A stretch of 64,000 nt of DNA from Mallotus nudiflorus (lineage: Eukaryota; Streptophyta; Magnoliopsida; Malpighiales; Euphorbiaceae). The stretch spans positions 1,975,001 through 2,039,000 of the forward strand of contig CANTUR010000460.1 of the NCBI GenBank assembly GCA_947683625.1, in the 5' to 3' direction. The notes under the pieces are model-generated. The model saw only the letters and a program-made list of their open reading frames with translations. It did not search any database and was not told the origin of the DNA. Below are positions 34,470 through 47,108 of the stretch, in pieces. The position numbers and the translations under genes were made by a program. The first letter of the stretch is position 1. Every line of letters begins with the position of its first letter.

Positions 34470-36115
34470 TATTGGGTTTTATGATGTAAAACGCATTAGA
34501 GAATAAAAATTAATTCATGAAAAACCCTAAAACCAGGATCCATGTAATTCAACTAAATTGATTAAAGAGGTTCCAAACACTCACTAAGATGATCTTATGG
34601 CAAGACGGTTAAAAGCAAGAGAGGGGGTTCACTTCGGTGACACGCTACCTCAAGATTTTTGAGTTTTCTTTATCGGATTAAGACACTGTTAATAAGACCA
34701 CGCCCTCCATCGATATCCACATGAACAAGGTGACCAAAGTAATATTGGTGTGTTAGCACCTTTATCAAAAGATGACTCTTTTATTTTTTTTTTACCTTTA
34801 TGTGTTTTCTTTTCATAAAAGAAGTGGAGGAAAAAAGAGGAGTAGAGCCTTATGAAACCCTAGAGATAAAGATGTATATATATACATCTCATCTAGGGTT
34901 TCTTAAACCACTTACTTACCAAAATAGTTTTGTAAGATTAGACTTACTTTTCTATTTTAATTCTAATTCTAAATTAGAATCATTTCTTATTTATTTTAAT
35001 AAATCTTACTTTAAATAAATTAGGAAATATATAAATAAATAAATAAATAAAAATAAAAATACACACACACGCACACATACATATACACACACATATATTC
35101 ATTTACTTACTTCTTTATAGAGATTATTATTGGGTTAATGAACCTAATTATGCTTTGGGCCTATTCTAAATGTACAACCCTGTAGGTTCACACCACGTTG
35201 GCAGTGGGGCTATAATTCCTATTTTAGTCCACAAGTCATAATTAGTCTCTAGCAAGAAATTATGGCTACCCAAGTTGTGTGAAGGTCGATAATATAACAT
35301 AACCTAATCCGTAACGTGCATTATAGTCTTTTTTCACATGATATCTTAGTTGAACATAAGGCATGAAATATGTCATCATTATATTATTCAATTATATTAT
35401 TTCTCGATTCAAAGTATACTAATATTGATAACTCTTTATATGATATTGATAAGTCTTCATCAATACATTATAGCATGGCCATACATTATAGCATGGCCAT
35501 GCATTTCTTTTCAATCTAACTCATTCACAGATATCTTCTTATAATTAAGGAGGGACAAATTTCATCTTAATCACTCACATTCGTCATATAACTCATTGTA
35601 TATCTAGTCACAACTTGTTTTACCATCCAGTTAAAGATGATGTAGGGATGTGTCAAAATACAAAAATTATCATGCAGGAAACCATAGTGATTTAAGGTCA
35701 GAGGACTCAAATAATACGACTATGATGAAAATTATGTATGACAATTATCCATGTAGTATTCTCAAAATCGATCGATCTAGTACATTATTTCTCTAAATAT
35801 GTACTTATGAGTTTGATTCAATATCTCATATACATAATTAATAAAACATAATCATTAGTCAACCTCATACTAGTCTTTATTTAGTGTTGTTCTTATAACA
35901 ATGATCAATTATGGATATTTAGATTAGAGTTCAAGTATCACCTAAAAGTTTTACTATCAAGTCATATACTTAAAGATCTTAGGTACAATTAACTAATCAA
36001 GGATAATATCATAATTAGCCTGTAATAATAGAAATGCCTCTTTATTAATAAAATAGGAATATGGCAAAGTCAAAGTATGGCCATTACATAATTGGCCCAG
36101 GCCATATTATTAATA
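34470..36115. mobile_element. Solo LTR D1 (TGTTGGG-type, probably copia)
   Basis: Starts TATTGGGTTTTATGATG and ends ATTAATA, degraded forms of D2's TGTTGGGATTCATG...ACTAACA. Exact target duplication AAAAC at 34465-34469 and 36116-36120. Colinear with D2. It contains an AAAT-rich tract (35020-35060), a CA microsatellite (35060-35095) and an 18-bp tandem duplication (35463-35498) absent from D2. No coding content; strand uncertain. Confidence 0.85.
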
Positions 36116-36795
36116 AAAACATCAGCTTCTTTGCTATGGGAATCACTTTATTCTCTGGAGTCAATAAGATTACCATTATTGCTGCCCTAAACTGATTTAC
36201 TACTTTGTCAAAGTACATTTACCATCCTTGGATTTCAATTGCTATAGTAAGGTCATCTTGGAATTCAAGTTCTATCTCTTGGTCATTTGAAACTAGATTT
36301 AATACTAAAAACTCAACCACAACTCTCCCTTTTACTATTTGTTTAATCAGATACTCAACATCAAACTCTGTCAATAATATTAACCATTTGGCTAACTTTT
36401 TTACTAGAGAAGGTGCTTCAAGCAAATGTTTCATTGGATCTAACTTTGAGACTGCTTGGATCTTATAAGACTAAAAGTAGTGCCTCAGCTTCTTTATAGC
36501 CTAAACAATTATTAAGCAGATTTGCTCAATGTGACTATACCTTTCCTCATAGGCTACCATCTTTTTACTTAGGTAATTGACTATATGTTTAACTCGTACT
36601 TCTCCCTCTTAAGCTAGCATAACTATTATTACATTCCCTTCAATTGCTAGATATAGAATTAAAGGTTTTCCTATATCTATAGGTCCTAGAATTGGGGGAT
36701 TCATGAGATAATCCTTGATTCTATCAAAAGTAATATGACATCATTCATTCTAAACCACAAGCTGATCTTTCCTAAGTAGCTTAAATGTTGGTTCA
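36116..36795 (-). pseudogene. G1 RT C-terminus and RNase H N-terminus
   Basis: Open frame 36219-36434 reads KLAKWLILLTEFDVEYLIKQ then KGRVVVEFLV, the Tat linker (L.KWL..L.EFDI.Y...K.IKGRA.ADFLA). The high end reads PTFKLLRKDQ, the RT end. The Athila insertion cuts it at 36796, RT continues at 48783 and 50355. Confidence 0.85.
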
Positions 36796-38348
36796 TGATA
36801 TAGTACAAATATGCATACTTATTTAGAGTATTTTAGTGATTATGTTGTTTACTTGGGTTTTGATTTTGTGTTTTTATGTTTTGATTATGTGATTTCTACC
36901 TTGCCAATGCATTTTAGGTTTGTTTGTATGTTTTTATGTGTTTTTAGGTCTAATGATCAATGGAAAAGGACTTGAGGATGAATTATCTAAAATGTGGAGG
37001 TTGTAAAGAAAATGGAAGTCAAGTTCATGTATATGTCAACTCATTACAAAGGGATGACTCATGACATAAGCATTTTGTGCTGACTTGTGAGAAGAAGGAC
37101 GACTCGTGACAGTCACAAGCCATCTCTTCCCAACTTTGCACACTTTTCGTATTTCACTTATAACTTTGTCCACGGACATCCAAATGAGGTGATTCAAGTT
37201 TTATTTGAAAGATAACTTGAAGAAACACAACTTTTATGAAGAGACTCTCTAGAGATAAAGTTATTTAGATAGACAAAAATAGCCTTGAAGTTATATATTC
37301 TGTATAGGGTTGTAACCCTTCATGTCAAAGGGTGCCTTTCTATTTTGTAACTTCTTGTAACCACATCTAAGATCTATATACAGGTCACTAGTGCCTTGTA
37401 CATGGGAGGAGAGAGGGATGAAAAAAAAGGACATAATTTAGACATATTATTTTATAAAATTACTATTGAGTTTCTTATTTATTTAGAGAGTTCATTCTTC
37501 CTTTCTATTTTTTTCTCTTATTGATCTAAGTTCAAGAAGAAGGAAGTAAACCATTCTTTTTTCTACAAAGAGAGATCATTTTTTGGCTTGAAGATAATTA
37601 AAAGGGTTTTATAAACTCAATCTCTTCTCTTCTATATTGTTTTTGATTGTCTCTTGATTTAATTAACTATGTATATTGGCTAAGTATTTGAAGGAATTAC
37701 AATGTTGATTGAATAAGGATTATATATTCATGCTTACTTATTTGATTTGAATTCAATTAGTACAGAATTGTGTTATGTATTCTTGATCACCATGAGTAAT
37801 TTATAAATCGGTTTATTTACAATAAGAGTTAGAATATTTTGGTGGAACTTTGATTGGATTCACTTAAGAATTGAATTCATTTGGAAACAAAGAATTCATC
37901 TTAAGGGTATAATGTTCTTTATGGTTTCTTCCTATCTTTGAAATACATCGAGAGAGCTTGTAGACTCTAGGAAGGAACACTTCTAATTGACAATGAGAGT
38001 TTCTTTTAGGAACTTTACTTTAATCTGACAACAAGAGTTGCTTTTAAAGATTATATGCACTACTTTCCAATCATTAAGTCAAGAATAATTAATTGATATA
38101 TCCTTATTGATTGTCATTGTAATTCTTCTATGTGTTTTGACAAGAACCTATAGTAATTGTAGTTTTAGTATTAGAGTAGTTATTTTGATTGTAATTTATT
38201 TGCTTGATTATTATTGTGATTTTATTTGCCTATCCATCTTAGTACCTATTTGATTAATACAACATTACCAAAATTCCTTGTGGATCGACAACCTACTTGC
38301 TCTATATTAAGTCCTAGAGACTAGGGTATTATAATTTGACCCGCTTTA
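36796..38348 (+). repeat. Athila 5' LTR
   Basis: U3 holds a cluster of GACTC(A/G)TGACA motifs at 37037-37130; TATA box CTATATAC at about 37374. Lacks one ~123-bp tandem unit present in the 3' LTR (48219-48341). Confidence 0.93.
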
Positions 38349-38353
38349 AATTT

Positions 38354-38371
38354 TAGCACCATTGTCGGGGA
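38354..38371 (+). other. Athila primer binding site
   Basis: Reads TAGCACCATTGTCGGGGA; plant Athila elements typically have TGGCGCCGTTGCCGGGGA. All four differences are G-to-A or C-to-T, as from CpG methylation decay. Confidence 0.85.
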
Positions 38372-38529
38372 ATTTGATCTATAATTTTTATTAATTTAAG
38401 GTAGAGAAAGGTTGTTTTAAGCCTTGTTTTGTTTTTATTTTTTGTTTTGTTTTGTTTGATATTTATTTTTTATTTACTAGATATTTTTTTATTCTAAATT
38501 TTTTTTAATCGTAGAGTTATAATTTGTTA

Positions 38530-40117
38530 ATGCTTACTAAGAGTACTAGTGATAGTAACTTGCTTTTTGATCTTGACATTGATATAACAATACGTACTTT
38601 GTGCAGGGAACAAAGGAAAAGGATAGAGAACCAATTGAACTTTAATAGAATGGCTTAACCAGAGAGGACATTATGTGATTTTGCCATGCCCGATATCTTG
38701 GGTAGTTTTAGTGGAATTGTGGCTCCGGCTATTGCTAATAAAAACTTTGAGATCAAGCCAAGTATTATCTAAATGGTACAAAATAATCAATTTGGAGGCT
38801 TACAAGGAGAGGATCCTTATGCTCACATTTTGACTTTCCTCAATATGTGTGCAACCTTTAAGATAAATGGAGTGACAGATGATGTAACATGGCTAAGGCT
38901 TTTTCCATTTTTGGTCAACGATAAGGTACAACTATGGCTTGTAAGTTTTCCTAATGAATCAATTACCACATGGGACCAATTGAAGCAAGCATTTCTGCAT
39001 AAATATTTTCCACCACATAAGACAGCCAAGTTTCGAAATGAGATCACTACTTTCAAGCAAAATGGTAGTGAGACAATCTATTCAGCTTGGGAAAGGTTTA
39101 AGGAACTATAAAGGCAATGTCCATATCATGGTTTGCCGAAATGGATGATCCCTCAAATCTTTTACAATGGATTGATGGATGAGAACAGAAACATCATCAA
39201 TGCGGCTTCTGGTGGGAAATGGATGGATAAAACAGCTAGAGAGGCTGTTACATTGCCTGAGGAACTTGCATCTCAAGGGTATATGGGTGAAGAAACTACT
39301 ATGGCAAAGGCAAGAGGAGTTTTGGAACTTGATACAATCAATATGCTTAGTGCAAAAGTGGATGCCCTCACCAAAATGGTAAGTAAATCTCAAGTTAATT
39401 CATTAGAATGTATTAACCTTATTTGTGAGACTTGTGGAGGACCTCATTTATATTCTCAATGTAATATGAGTGCCAATGAAGATGTGAATTATATCCAAGG
39501 AGGTTTCAACCAAAGAGTGGAACTTAACTCAAACTCATATAACCATCAATGGAGGAACCATCCTGGATTCTCATGGTCAAACCCGTCTTCCCAAACTGAA
39601 CCCCCAAATTAACCCAAGCACCAAACCTCAAAACCCACCTAGATTCCCTACAAAGCAACAACCCTTCAATCATCCCCAATCTAAACCTAACCTAGAGAAC
39701 CTTATAGAGCAATTTGTCAACCAACAAATTGCCATCAATAAACAAAATGAGGAGTAATTTAAACAAATATCTTCTAAGTTTGAACAAATTGCTGCTCATA
39801 ATCGAATCCTTAAAACACAAATTGCCCAACAAGCTTTTTCCTTTAATGCTAAACCCTTAGGAAAGCTTCCAAGCCAACCAGAGTATGCACAAAAGGAGAC
39901 TTGCCAAGCAATTACTTTGAGGAGTGGTAAAGAGGTTGAAGGGAGCTCTAGTAAGAAAAAAATAATGGTTGATGATGAAGAGCTAGGGATCAAAGAAGGG
40001 GAGGTCAATGGTACAAAAAAAGATGAGAGTAAGTTGCAAACTAAGAAAGAAGATGCTACATCATCATAGGTGGATATTAAAACTCTTCCTTTCCCTTAAA
40101 GGTATATAAGGCATAAT
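38530..40117 (+). pseudogene. Athila gag
   Basis: From ATG 38530 one frame runs to 39612 with stops at about 38652 (MA*PE), 38770 (II*MVQ) and 39109 (EL*RQ), all explained by CAA/CAG-to-TAA changes. Family blocks: EIKPSII, QFGGLQGEDPYAH, LRLFPFLVNDKVQLWL, FLHKYFPPHKTAK, CPYHGLPKWMI, FYNGLMDE. A CETCGG.H block (about 39430) is the knuckle remnant. A one-base loss near 39605-39612 shifts the frame; gag C-terminus (NLIEQFVNQQ, LPSQPEY, ITLRSGK) then continues in the pol frame. Confidence 0.92.
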
Positions 40118-43100
40118 TTGGATAAGAAATTTGGAAAGTTCCTTGATTATCTAAAGGAGATCACTATCACTATACCATTTATGGAGGCAATAAGGGACAT
40201 GCCTGCATGGGGTAAGTTTTTGAAGGATATTATTAACCATAAAAGCAAGATTGAAGACTATGGTTTGGTATCTCTTATCGAAGAATTTAAAGCCATGTAC
40301 TCCAAGTCTCCACTGAAGCTCAGGGATTCTGGTTCATTTACAATTCCTTGTACAATTGGAGGTACACATTTTAACAAAGATATTGGTGCTAGTGTTAGCC
40401 TTATGCCTTATTCAATTTACAAAAAGCTTAACTTGGATGAGTTTAAGCCTACTAACATGTCTCTTTCCTTAGCAGATAAATCTATTATATATCCACTTGG
40501 GATTTTAGAGAATGTGCCAACAAAAGTAGGTAAGTTTGTGATACCAGCGGATTTTATTGTGTTGGAAATGGAAGAGGATCTCAAAATTCCAATCTTGTTT
40601 GGAAGACCATTTTTACGGACAGTAGGAGCAATTTTAGATCTGAAGAATGGGAAAATCATATTGGAAGTGGATAATGAATCCATGGAATTTGATGTGTTAA
40701 ATATAGTGAAGTTAACACCTATAGAAGTGGCAAGTAGAGTTGATTCTATTGATGCTATTGATGTTATTGAAGGATGTATAGAAGAAGTAATTCATGAATG
40801 TTTAAAAAGTGATTCTATGGAGCTAAATAAGGTTTATGAACCTAATGAGCAAGTTTTGGAGATAAGCCCATATCAACCTTTTCAAAGAACATCAAGATTT
40901 GAACCTTTGAGGAGAGAAGATGATCCAGAGGCTAATACATCAAGTGAAAAGTTAAAGTTAGAGCTCAAGCCTTTACCATCAAATCTCAGATATGCATTTC
41001 TTGACTCTAATTTTCAATATCCTTTTATTGTTAATTCATCTTTGCCTAGTGATTATGTTAATGCTTTTTGTGATAAATTGAATAGTCATAAAAATGCTAT
41101 TGGTTATTCTATTAATGATTTAAAGGGCATTAGTCCTAAAATATGTATGCATAGAATTCTTTTAGAAGATAATGCCAAACCTTCTATTGAAGGTCAAAGG
41201 CAATTGAATCTCACTCTTAAAGAAGTGGTAAGAAAAGAGGTGACTAAGTTGCTTGATAATGGAATCATTTATTCCATTAGTGATAGTAATTGGGTAAGCC
41301 CTGTTCAAGTTATTCCAAAGAAGGGAGGTTTAACTATTGTTAGGAATGAATCTAATGATTTGATACCTACTAGAACTATCACTAGATGGCATATGTGCAT
41401 TGATTAACATAAATTAAATAAAGTAACTAGGAAGGACCATTTCCCATTGCCTTTTATTGATCAAGTTCTAGAGAGGCTAGCTAATTTTTCTTATTTTTGT
41501 TGCCTAGATGGACTTAGTGGATTTTATCAAATCCCTATTCACCCTGAAGATCAACCTAAGACTACTTTTACATGTCCTTATGGTACTTTCGCTTTTAGGT
41601 GTACGCCTTTCAGTTTATGTAATGCACCTACAACTTTTCAACGATGCATGTATTCAATATTTTGTGATTTGCTTGATAATTGTGTAGAAGTTTTTATGGA
41701 TGACTTTAGTGTTTATAGTACTAACTTTTCACATTGTTTAGACAATCTATCTAAAGTTCTTGATAGGTGTAACGAACATGGACTGGTCTTGAATTAGGAA
41801 AAATGTCGCTTCATGGCTTAAGAAGGAATCATTCTTAGTCACTCAATTTCAGAGAGGGACATTGAAGTTGATAGAGCGAAGATAGAAGTAACTGATAAAT
41901 TACCACCTCTTAAATGTGTTAAGGATATAAAAAGCTTCCTTGGGCATGTAGGATTTTATAGGAGATTTATCAAGGATTTTTCAAAGATCGCAAAGCTATT
42001 GTGTAAGTTACTTATTAAGGATGCAATATTTGAGTTTGATGATGTGTGTCTTGATGCATTTAACACCTTAAAAAGCACGCTTGTATCTGCACCTCTTTTG
42101 CAACCACATAATTAGGAGGAGCCATTTGAAATAATGTGTGATGCTAGCAATTTTGTTGTGGGAGCTATTTTGGGTCAAAGGAAGGAAGGCAGGCCTTATG
42201 TGATTTACTATGCAAGTAAACTACTTGATGAAGCTCAAATTAATTACACCACTATAGAAAATGAGCTACTAGCTATTGTTTATGCATTTGACAAGTTTAG
42301 ATTATATCTTGTGGGGAAAAAAGTGATTATTTATTCTGACCATGTTGCTCTTAAATATCTTTTGAACAAGAAGGATGCAAAACCTAGAATTTTAAGATGG
42401 ATTTTGATGCTGCAAAAATTTGATTGGGAAGTCCGAGATAAAAAGGGAAGTGAAAACCTAGTAGCAGACCATCTATCAAGGCTAGATCAAGATGGATTAA
42501 GGGAGCTTGATGATGGTGTACCAATCAGTGAGACATTTCATGGTGAACATCTTTTGAATATTACATCAAAAGAACTTCCTTAGTTCGACGACATTGCTAA
42601 TTATCTTGTAAATGGAGTTCTTCCTTATGGTATGGATTACAGACAAAAGAAAAAGTTCTTTTATGATAGCAAATTCTACTATTCAGAGGAGCCCTTAATC
42701 TATAAGTGATGTGCGAATGGATTAATTAGAAGGTGCATTCCTCAAGATGAAATCCAAGAGGTTTTGAAGCATTGTCATTCTTTGAAAGTTGGAGGACACT
42801 TTGGAGCATCAAAGATAGCATCTAAGGTACTGCAATCTAGTTTTTAGTGGCCTACCTTATTTAAAAATGCTAGAGAATTTGTGCTCATATGTGATAGATG
42901 TCAAAGGATGGGTAACATATCTAGGAAGCATGAGATGCCTTTGAAAGGAATTCTTGAAGTTTAAATTTTTGATGTGTGGGGAATAGATTTCATGGGTCCT
43001 TTTCCTAGCTCTTTAGGCTACAAGTATATTTTGGTTATGGTTGATTATGTTTCAAAATGGGTAGAAGTAATGCCAGCCTTGACCAATGATGCTAGAGTAG

Positions 43101-43540
43101 TCAAGAAAATGCTTAAAAAGGTCATTTTCCCTATATTTGGTACACCTAAAGAATTGATAAGTGATGGAGGTTCCCATTTTTGCAATCATGTGATTGAAGC
43201 TCTTTTGAAAAAATATGGAGTGACACACAAGGTCGCTACACCATATCACCCACAAACAAGTGTGCAAGTTGAGGTAAGTAATTGGGAGATTAAATGGATT
43301 CTTGAAAAAATGATTTCTTCTTTAAGGAAAGATTGGGCATTGAAGCTTGATGATGCATTATGGGCATATAGGACAACATTTAAAACTCCAATAGGCCTTA
43401 CTCCTTATCAGCTGATATATAAGAAGTCATGTCACCTACCCGTTGAGCTTGAGCATAAGGCATATTGGGCAACAAGAGCTTTGAAATTTGATATGATGAA
43501 GGCAGGTAAGAAGAGGTTACTTTAACTCAATGAATTGGAT
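40118..43540 (+). pseudogene. Athila pol: protease, RT, RNase H, integrase
   Basis: One frame with internal stops. Protease: DIGASVSLMPYSIYKKL (about 40380-40430), where DLGAS is usual. RT: WVSPVQVIPKKGG (about 41290), CLDGLSGFYQIPIHPEDQ (about 41500), active site FMDDFSVY (about 41695). RNase H: EIMCDASNFVVGAILGQR (about 42130), TTIENELLA, VADHLSRL (about 42465). Integrase: HCHSLKVGGHFG and CDRCQ (42765-42905), WGIDFMGPFPSS (42976), LISDGGSHF (about 43155), then VEVSNWEIK where the Glu sits. Stops near 41405, 41796, 41819, 42113, 42583, 42708, 42847, 42962 and 43528. An intact-looking active site but not translatable. Confidence 0.95.
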
Positions 43541-43860
43541 GAATTAAGAATGAATGTTATGAAAATGCAAGGCTGTACAAGGATAGAACTAAATTGTGGC
43601 ATGATAAACATTTAATGAAGAAATAATTTCATGAAGGAGAAGTTGTTTTGCTTTACAATTCAAGATTGAAGTTGTTTCTAGGCAAGTTGAAGTTTAGATG
43701 GTCGGGTCTGTTTAAAGTTGTCAAAGTTCATCCTTATGGTGCCATAGAGATATCGAATGATAAGGGTGAAATATTTAAGGTAAATGGACACCGCCTCAAA
43801 CCCTACTTGATTGGTGAGGCAACTACTTCAAGTCAATCTATATCCCTCTCTAAAACTTAA
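43541..43860 (+). pseudogene. Athila integrase C-terminal tail
   Basis: After a one-base loss near 43550, frame 43648-43860 gives LYNSRLKLFLGKLKFRWSG, FKVVKVHPYGAIEI and GHRLKPYLIG, the typical Athila tail (LFPGKL.SRWSGPF.V..V.PHGAVEL). The end of pol. Confidence 0.9.
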
Positions 43861-44183
43861 TGCAATTAAGGTATGTTCATTACCACATTTCCTTTATTAC
43901 ACATTTTTACTCTATGTTTCTAGTTTATTTTTATTGCATTTCATTCTAGTTAACAATTTTATTTTAGATTTTTAGACTTACTTTTACTACACATTTTTAT
44001 TATTTCAAATTCTCTCTTTTTGGTTATTTTATTTACACACATTTTATTATTAAGATATTCTTAATTAAAATATATTTTTAGTTTATTATTAGTATATTTT
44101 TCATTTTTTATTCTATATACATACATTTCTTTTATACATTTCATGTAGTTAGTAATTTATAGGACATATAGGCTTTTTGCATA

Positions 44184-44340
44184 CTGTCACGACTCATTGC
44201 AGAAACCAAGAGTAATGAGTCCATATTTGAGAGAACGACTCAATTTGCTGATGCATGACCATCACGAGTCATCCTAGTGGAATGACTCGTTACAGAACCT
44301 TGGTGTGCTGACTTGACCACCCGTGCTGAGTCGTCCCTTC
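44184..44340 (+). promoter_or_regulatory. Internal copy of the Athila LTR motif cluster
   Basis: GACTC-type motifs in both directions at 44191, 44213, 44237, 44261, 44284 and 44327. Segment 44284-44315 matches 47368-47399 of the 3' LTR at 25 of 32 bases, including the 21-nt spacing between two motif cores and the shared ACAGAA and TGTGCTGACT. Lies upstream of the post-pol ORF. Confidence 0.65.
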
Positions 44341-44486
44341 TTCCCACCCATATGTATTTTACACATACTCACACATACATTTACACAAGCTTTCAATCTA
44401 CATTTTTAACATCTTTAGGTCATATTTATTTCCTTTTAAATTTAATTTTGAAATGAAAAAGTGTTTCATTTCCTAAAGAGGTGTCA

Positions 44487-44884
44487 TACCTTTTCACTTT
44501 CCCATACACCTTTTCACTTACACACACCTTTTCAAATCTTTCTTACACACCCATTCCCTATGCCTTACATCCCTACACCTTACACCCCTACACCTTACAC
44601 CACTATAATACCTATATATACCCCCTTTTAACCACCCTAACCATTCATATAATCCATTCTTAAGAACCCATATGAATTTTAACAAATTCCCCATACTTTC
44701 ATCTTCTTCATTCTCTCTTCCAAAACAACAAAAATCTTTCCATTTTCTTCTTACATAAACCCTAACAGAAAATCTACACCCTTTACCTTCCATTTTCTCT
44801 ATTTTCTTTACTTTATTTTCACTTTTTATCATCTTTATATTTCTGCACTTCTATCACTACTTTTATTCATGAGAGTTTAGCAAT
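44487..44884 (+). promoter_or_regulatory. TATA box and T/C-rich leader of the Athila post-pol ORF
   Basis: CTATATATAC at 44612-44621 is followed by a T/C-rich, A-tract leader to the ATG at 44885. Before it are short repeats (ACACCTTTTCA, and CCTACACCTTACACC at 44572-44601). A separate RNA for the ORF is inferred. Confidence 0.55.
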
Positions 44885-46110
44885 ATGGGTAAGACTAGAG
44901 CATCATCTTCCAAGAGGCCTCATGTTGATGAATCCCCTCAAGAGGAAGATGAGAATCTCAGCAAGCTTTACAAAACCAAGTTCCTCATCTTATCTCATGA
45001 AGAAGGAGCAAAGTTGACAATCATAAGGTTCAAAGAAATATTGGCTTGTAAGTATATGCCTAACTCTCTCTTGACTAAAGTGGGTATGTTTGATGAATTT
45101 GATAGAATGGTGAATCAATGTGGTCTTAAAAAGTTTGTTTCAATGCATGAGGACACATATATGGATTTAACCACTGAATTTTACACCACTCTTGATGTTT
45201 ATGCGACCAACTCACAGATCTTGGAATTTAGGTTAGAAGGTAAGCAACACCAACTCACTTATAGTTTCATGAGTCAAGTATTTGGATTTAAGAAGGATGG
45301 ATTGTGTGATCCCCCTTCTAACTTTAAGCTGTATGAATTCTGGACTTTCTTGACTGATTTGCACACTCCTTTTCAACCCAAAAAAGCCAAAGCTATATTC
45401 AGAAAGGATATGAAATATTGGTTGCTACATAAAGTCTTGGCATGTGTCATTTTTCACAAGTCTGAATTCAATAGGGTTTTCGCACAAAAGATGTTCCTCT
45501 TGTGGTGCATTCATAATAAAAAACAAGTTTGTTAGACCTATTGAATTTTCAACCAATTGTTGGCTTATGCTCCATGTAAGGACGCACCCCTAACACATGG
45601 CCACATAATTACAATTGTAGCAAAAGCTTTGAACATTGATCTTTTTGGGTACACTCGAAAAGTCGAGTGTTCTTATTTACTAACAATGCCCTCATAAGAG
45701 GAGAAGTTGTTGATGCAGGTTTGAGGTTCATTCATGCCTGCTTAAGATCTTATTAGCGAGGCCTTCCCAGGGCAACCTGAGTTGAGGAACTAATCCCCAC
45801 CCACCAATCCATGGAAGAGGAGGAAGAGGTGCTTCCATAATGCCAACCTTTTGGTGACGTTCCCCTCCTTACATACCCTCTACAAAGTGCACCGGGTTCT
45901 TCAAGTGACCACCCACCTATATGGGATCAAATTCTGAACAACCAAATTTCTATGCAAGGGAAATTGACTGCCTTGGAACATCACCAACAATAACTTAATC
46001 ATCGCCAACAAAGGATGGAGTACAAGTTGGACTAGTACTTCGCTTAAACTGGGTGCTCAATTGACTCTCCACCCACCACCCCCATCGATGACTAGGGAAG
46101 TTTTTCTTTT
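44885..46110 (+). pseudogene. Athila post-pol ORF (Athila ORF1 / plant-transposon-like)
   Basis: Open for 216 codons (44885-45535), then stops; homology-like sequence (ITIVAKALNIDLFGY) continues to about 46090, followed by ATTGGGGACATGCATGTTTTA, a landmark of Athila 3' regions. N-terminus is basic and Ser-rich (KTRASSSKRPH). Pattern KYMPNSLLTKVGMFDEFDRM, then EFYTTL and LEGKQHQLTYSFMSQVFGF matches the Athila ORF1 family and the K2 extra ORF. Intronless and sense. Once called env-like; no signal peptide or membrane segment is seen here. Function unknown. Confidence 0.75.
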
Positions 46111-47093
46111 CCTTTCCCTTCTTTATTTTTCAATACATTGGGGACATGCATGTTTTATGTATGGGGGAAGGATACTAGTTATATATTAGGGTGTTTTATA
46201 TATATGTGTGTTCTATATTTATGTTTATGTTTTTATGTTTATTGTTCATGTTTGTGTATTTATACTATTTTGTCATTCATTTTGCTCCTATATATATAAT
46301 AATAGCCATCCTTATTAGTCTTTTTGATTTTGATCAAAGTTAATATGTTTTGTTAATAATAAATTTTTAATGCTCAATTGGTAGAAGTTTAAGTTTCATG
46401 TAGTATAGGTAATAAGTTTATGCTTTTATCTCTTTTTATTATTTTTAAAGTCTAAGAAATGTATTAGTCAACTTGTTAACTATGCTTAAGGCTAGTTAGT
46501 AATGTTTTAAACCTAGGTATTCTTAGAGTCTTAAGTAATTTTAGAGAAACTATAGCCATAATACCTAGACACTCACTTTTCAATAATGGATGAGGACTAG
46601 TTATTTAAATAATGCTTGTGATATGATGCATCTTGAGTAAGTTGTGTGCATTTGTGTTTGCTCCTCATTTGCATTCATTCGGAAAGAGGGAATCTAGCAA
46701 ATTTACTTCCAAAAAAAAAAATTTTTTTTGGTCTAAAAATACTATGAGAAGAGTGAGTTGAAGAGTGTGCTTAAAATTGTCTCAAAGTTACTTTTGCCTC
46801 TAGAGTTCCTTAGTTTGAAGCATGACTATTTTGCCTAAATAGCTTGGTTAGAACTTTGACTTTGCATTTTTTATTTTATTCTTAGTAAATTGAGACAATT
46901 GGGTAAAATTGTTGCTTAAACTATGAGGCTTGTTTATTCTATCATTATTGAGCATTGAAAGTACATTATCTATTATATCTTTGTTATTAATTAAATTGGT
47001 TTGATATGGTGGCTACGCCTATTTAGAGTAAAATGAAAATTTTGTAAACTTTTTCATCTTGGATCTTCACTTGCTTGAGGGCAAGCAAGATCT
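46111..47093. other. Athila 3' non-coding region
   Basis: About 1 kb without a credible gene; a low-complexity A/T run at 46716-46736. Leads to the PPT. Confidence 0.7.
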
Positions 47094-47106
47094 AAATATG
47101 GGGGAG
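47094..47106 (+). other. Athila polypurine tract
   Basis: AAATATGGGGGAG directly before the 3' LTR start at 47109. Confidence 0.85.
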
Positions 47107-47108
47107 TT

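Noticed and set aside
34470..36115. D1 and D2 as two LTRs of one element
   Set aside because: Each has its own exact target duplication (AAAAC, TATGA) and lies at a different point of G1, so they are independent solo LTRs.
44518..44832. 104-codon minus-strand ORF
   Set aside because: Shadow of the T/C-rich leader and short repeats upstream of the Athila post-pol ORF.
44885..46110. Retroviral-type envelope gene
   Set aside because: No signal peptide, furin-like site or transmembrane segment visible; the pattern fits the Athila ORF1 family instead.
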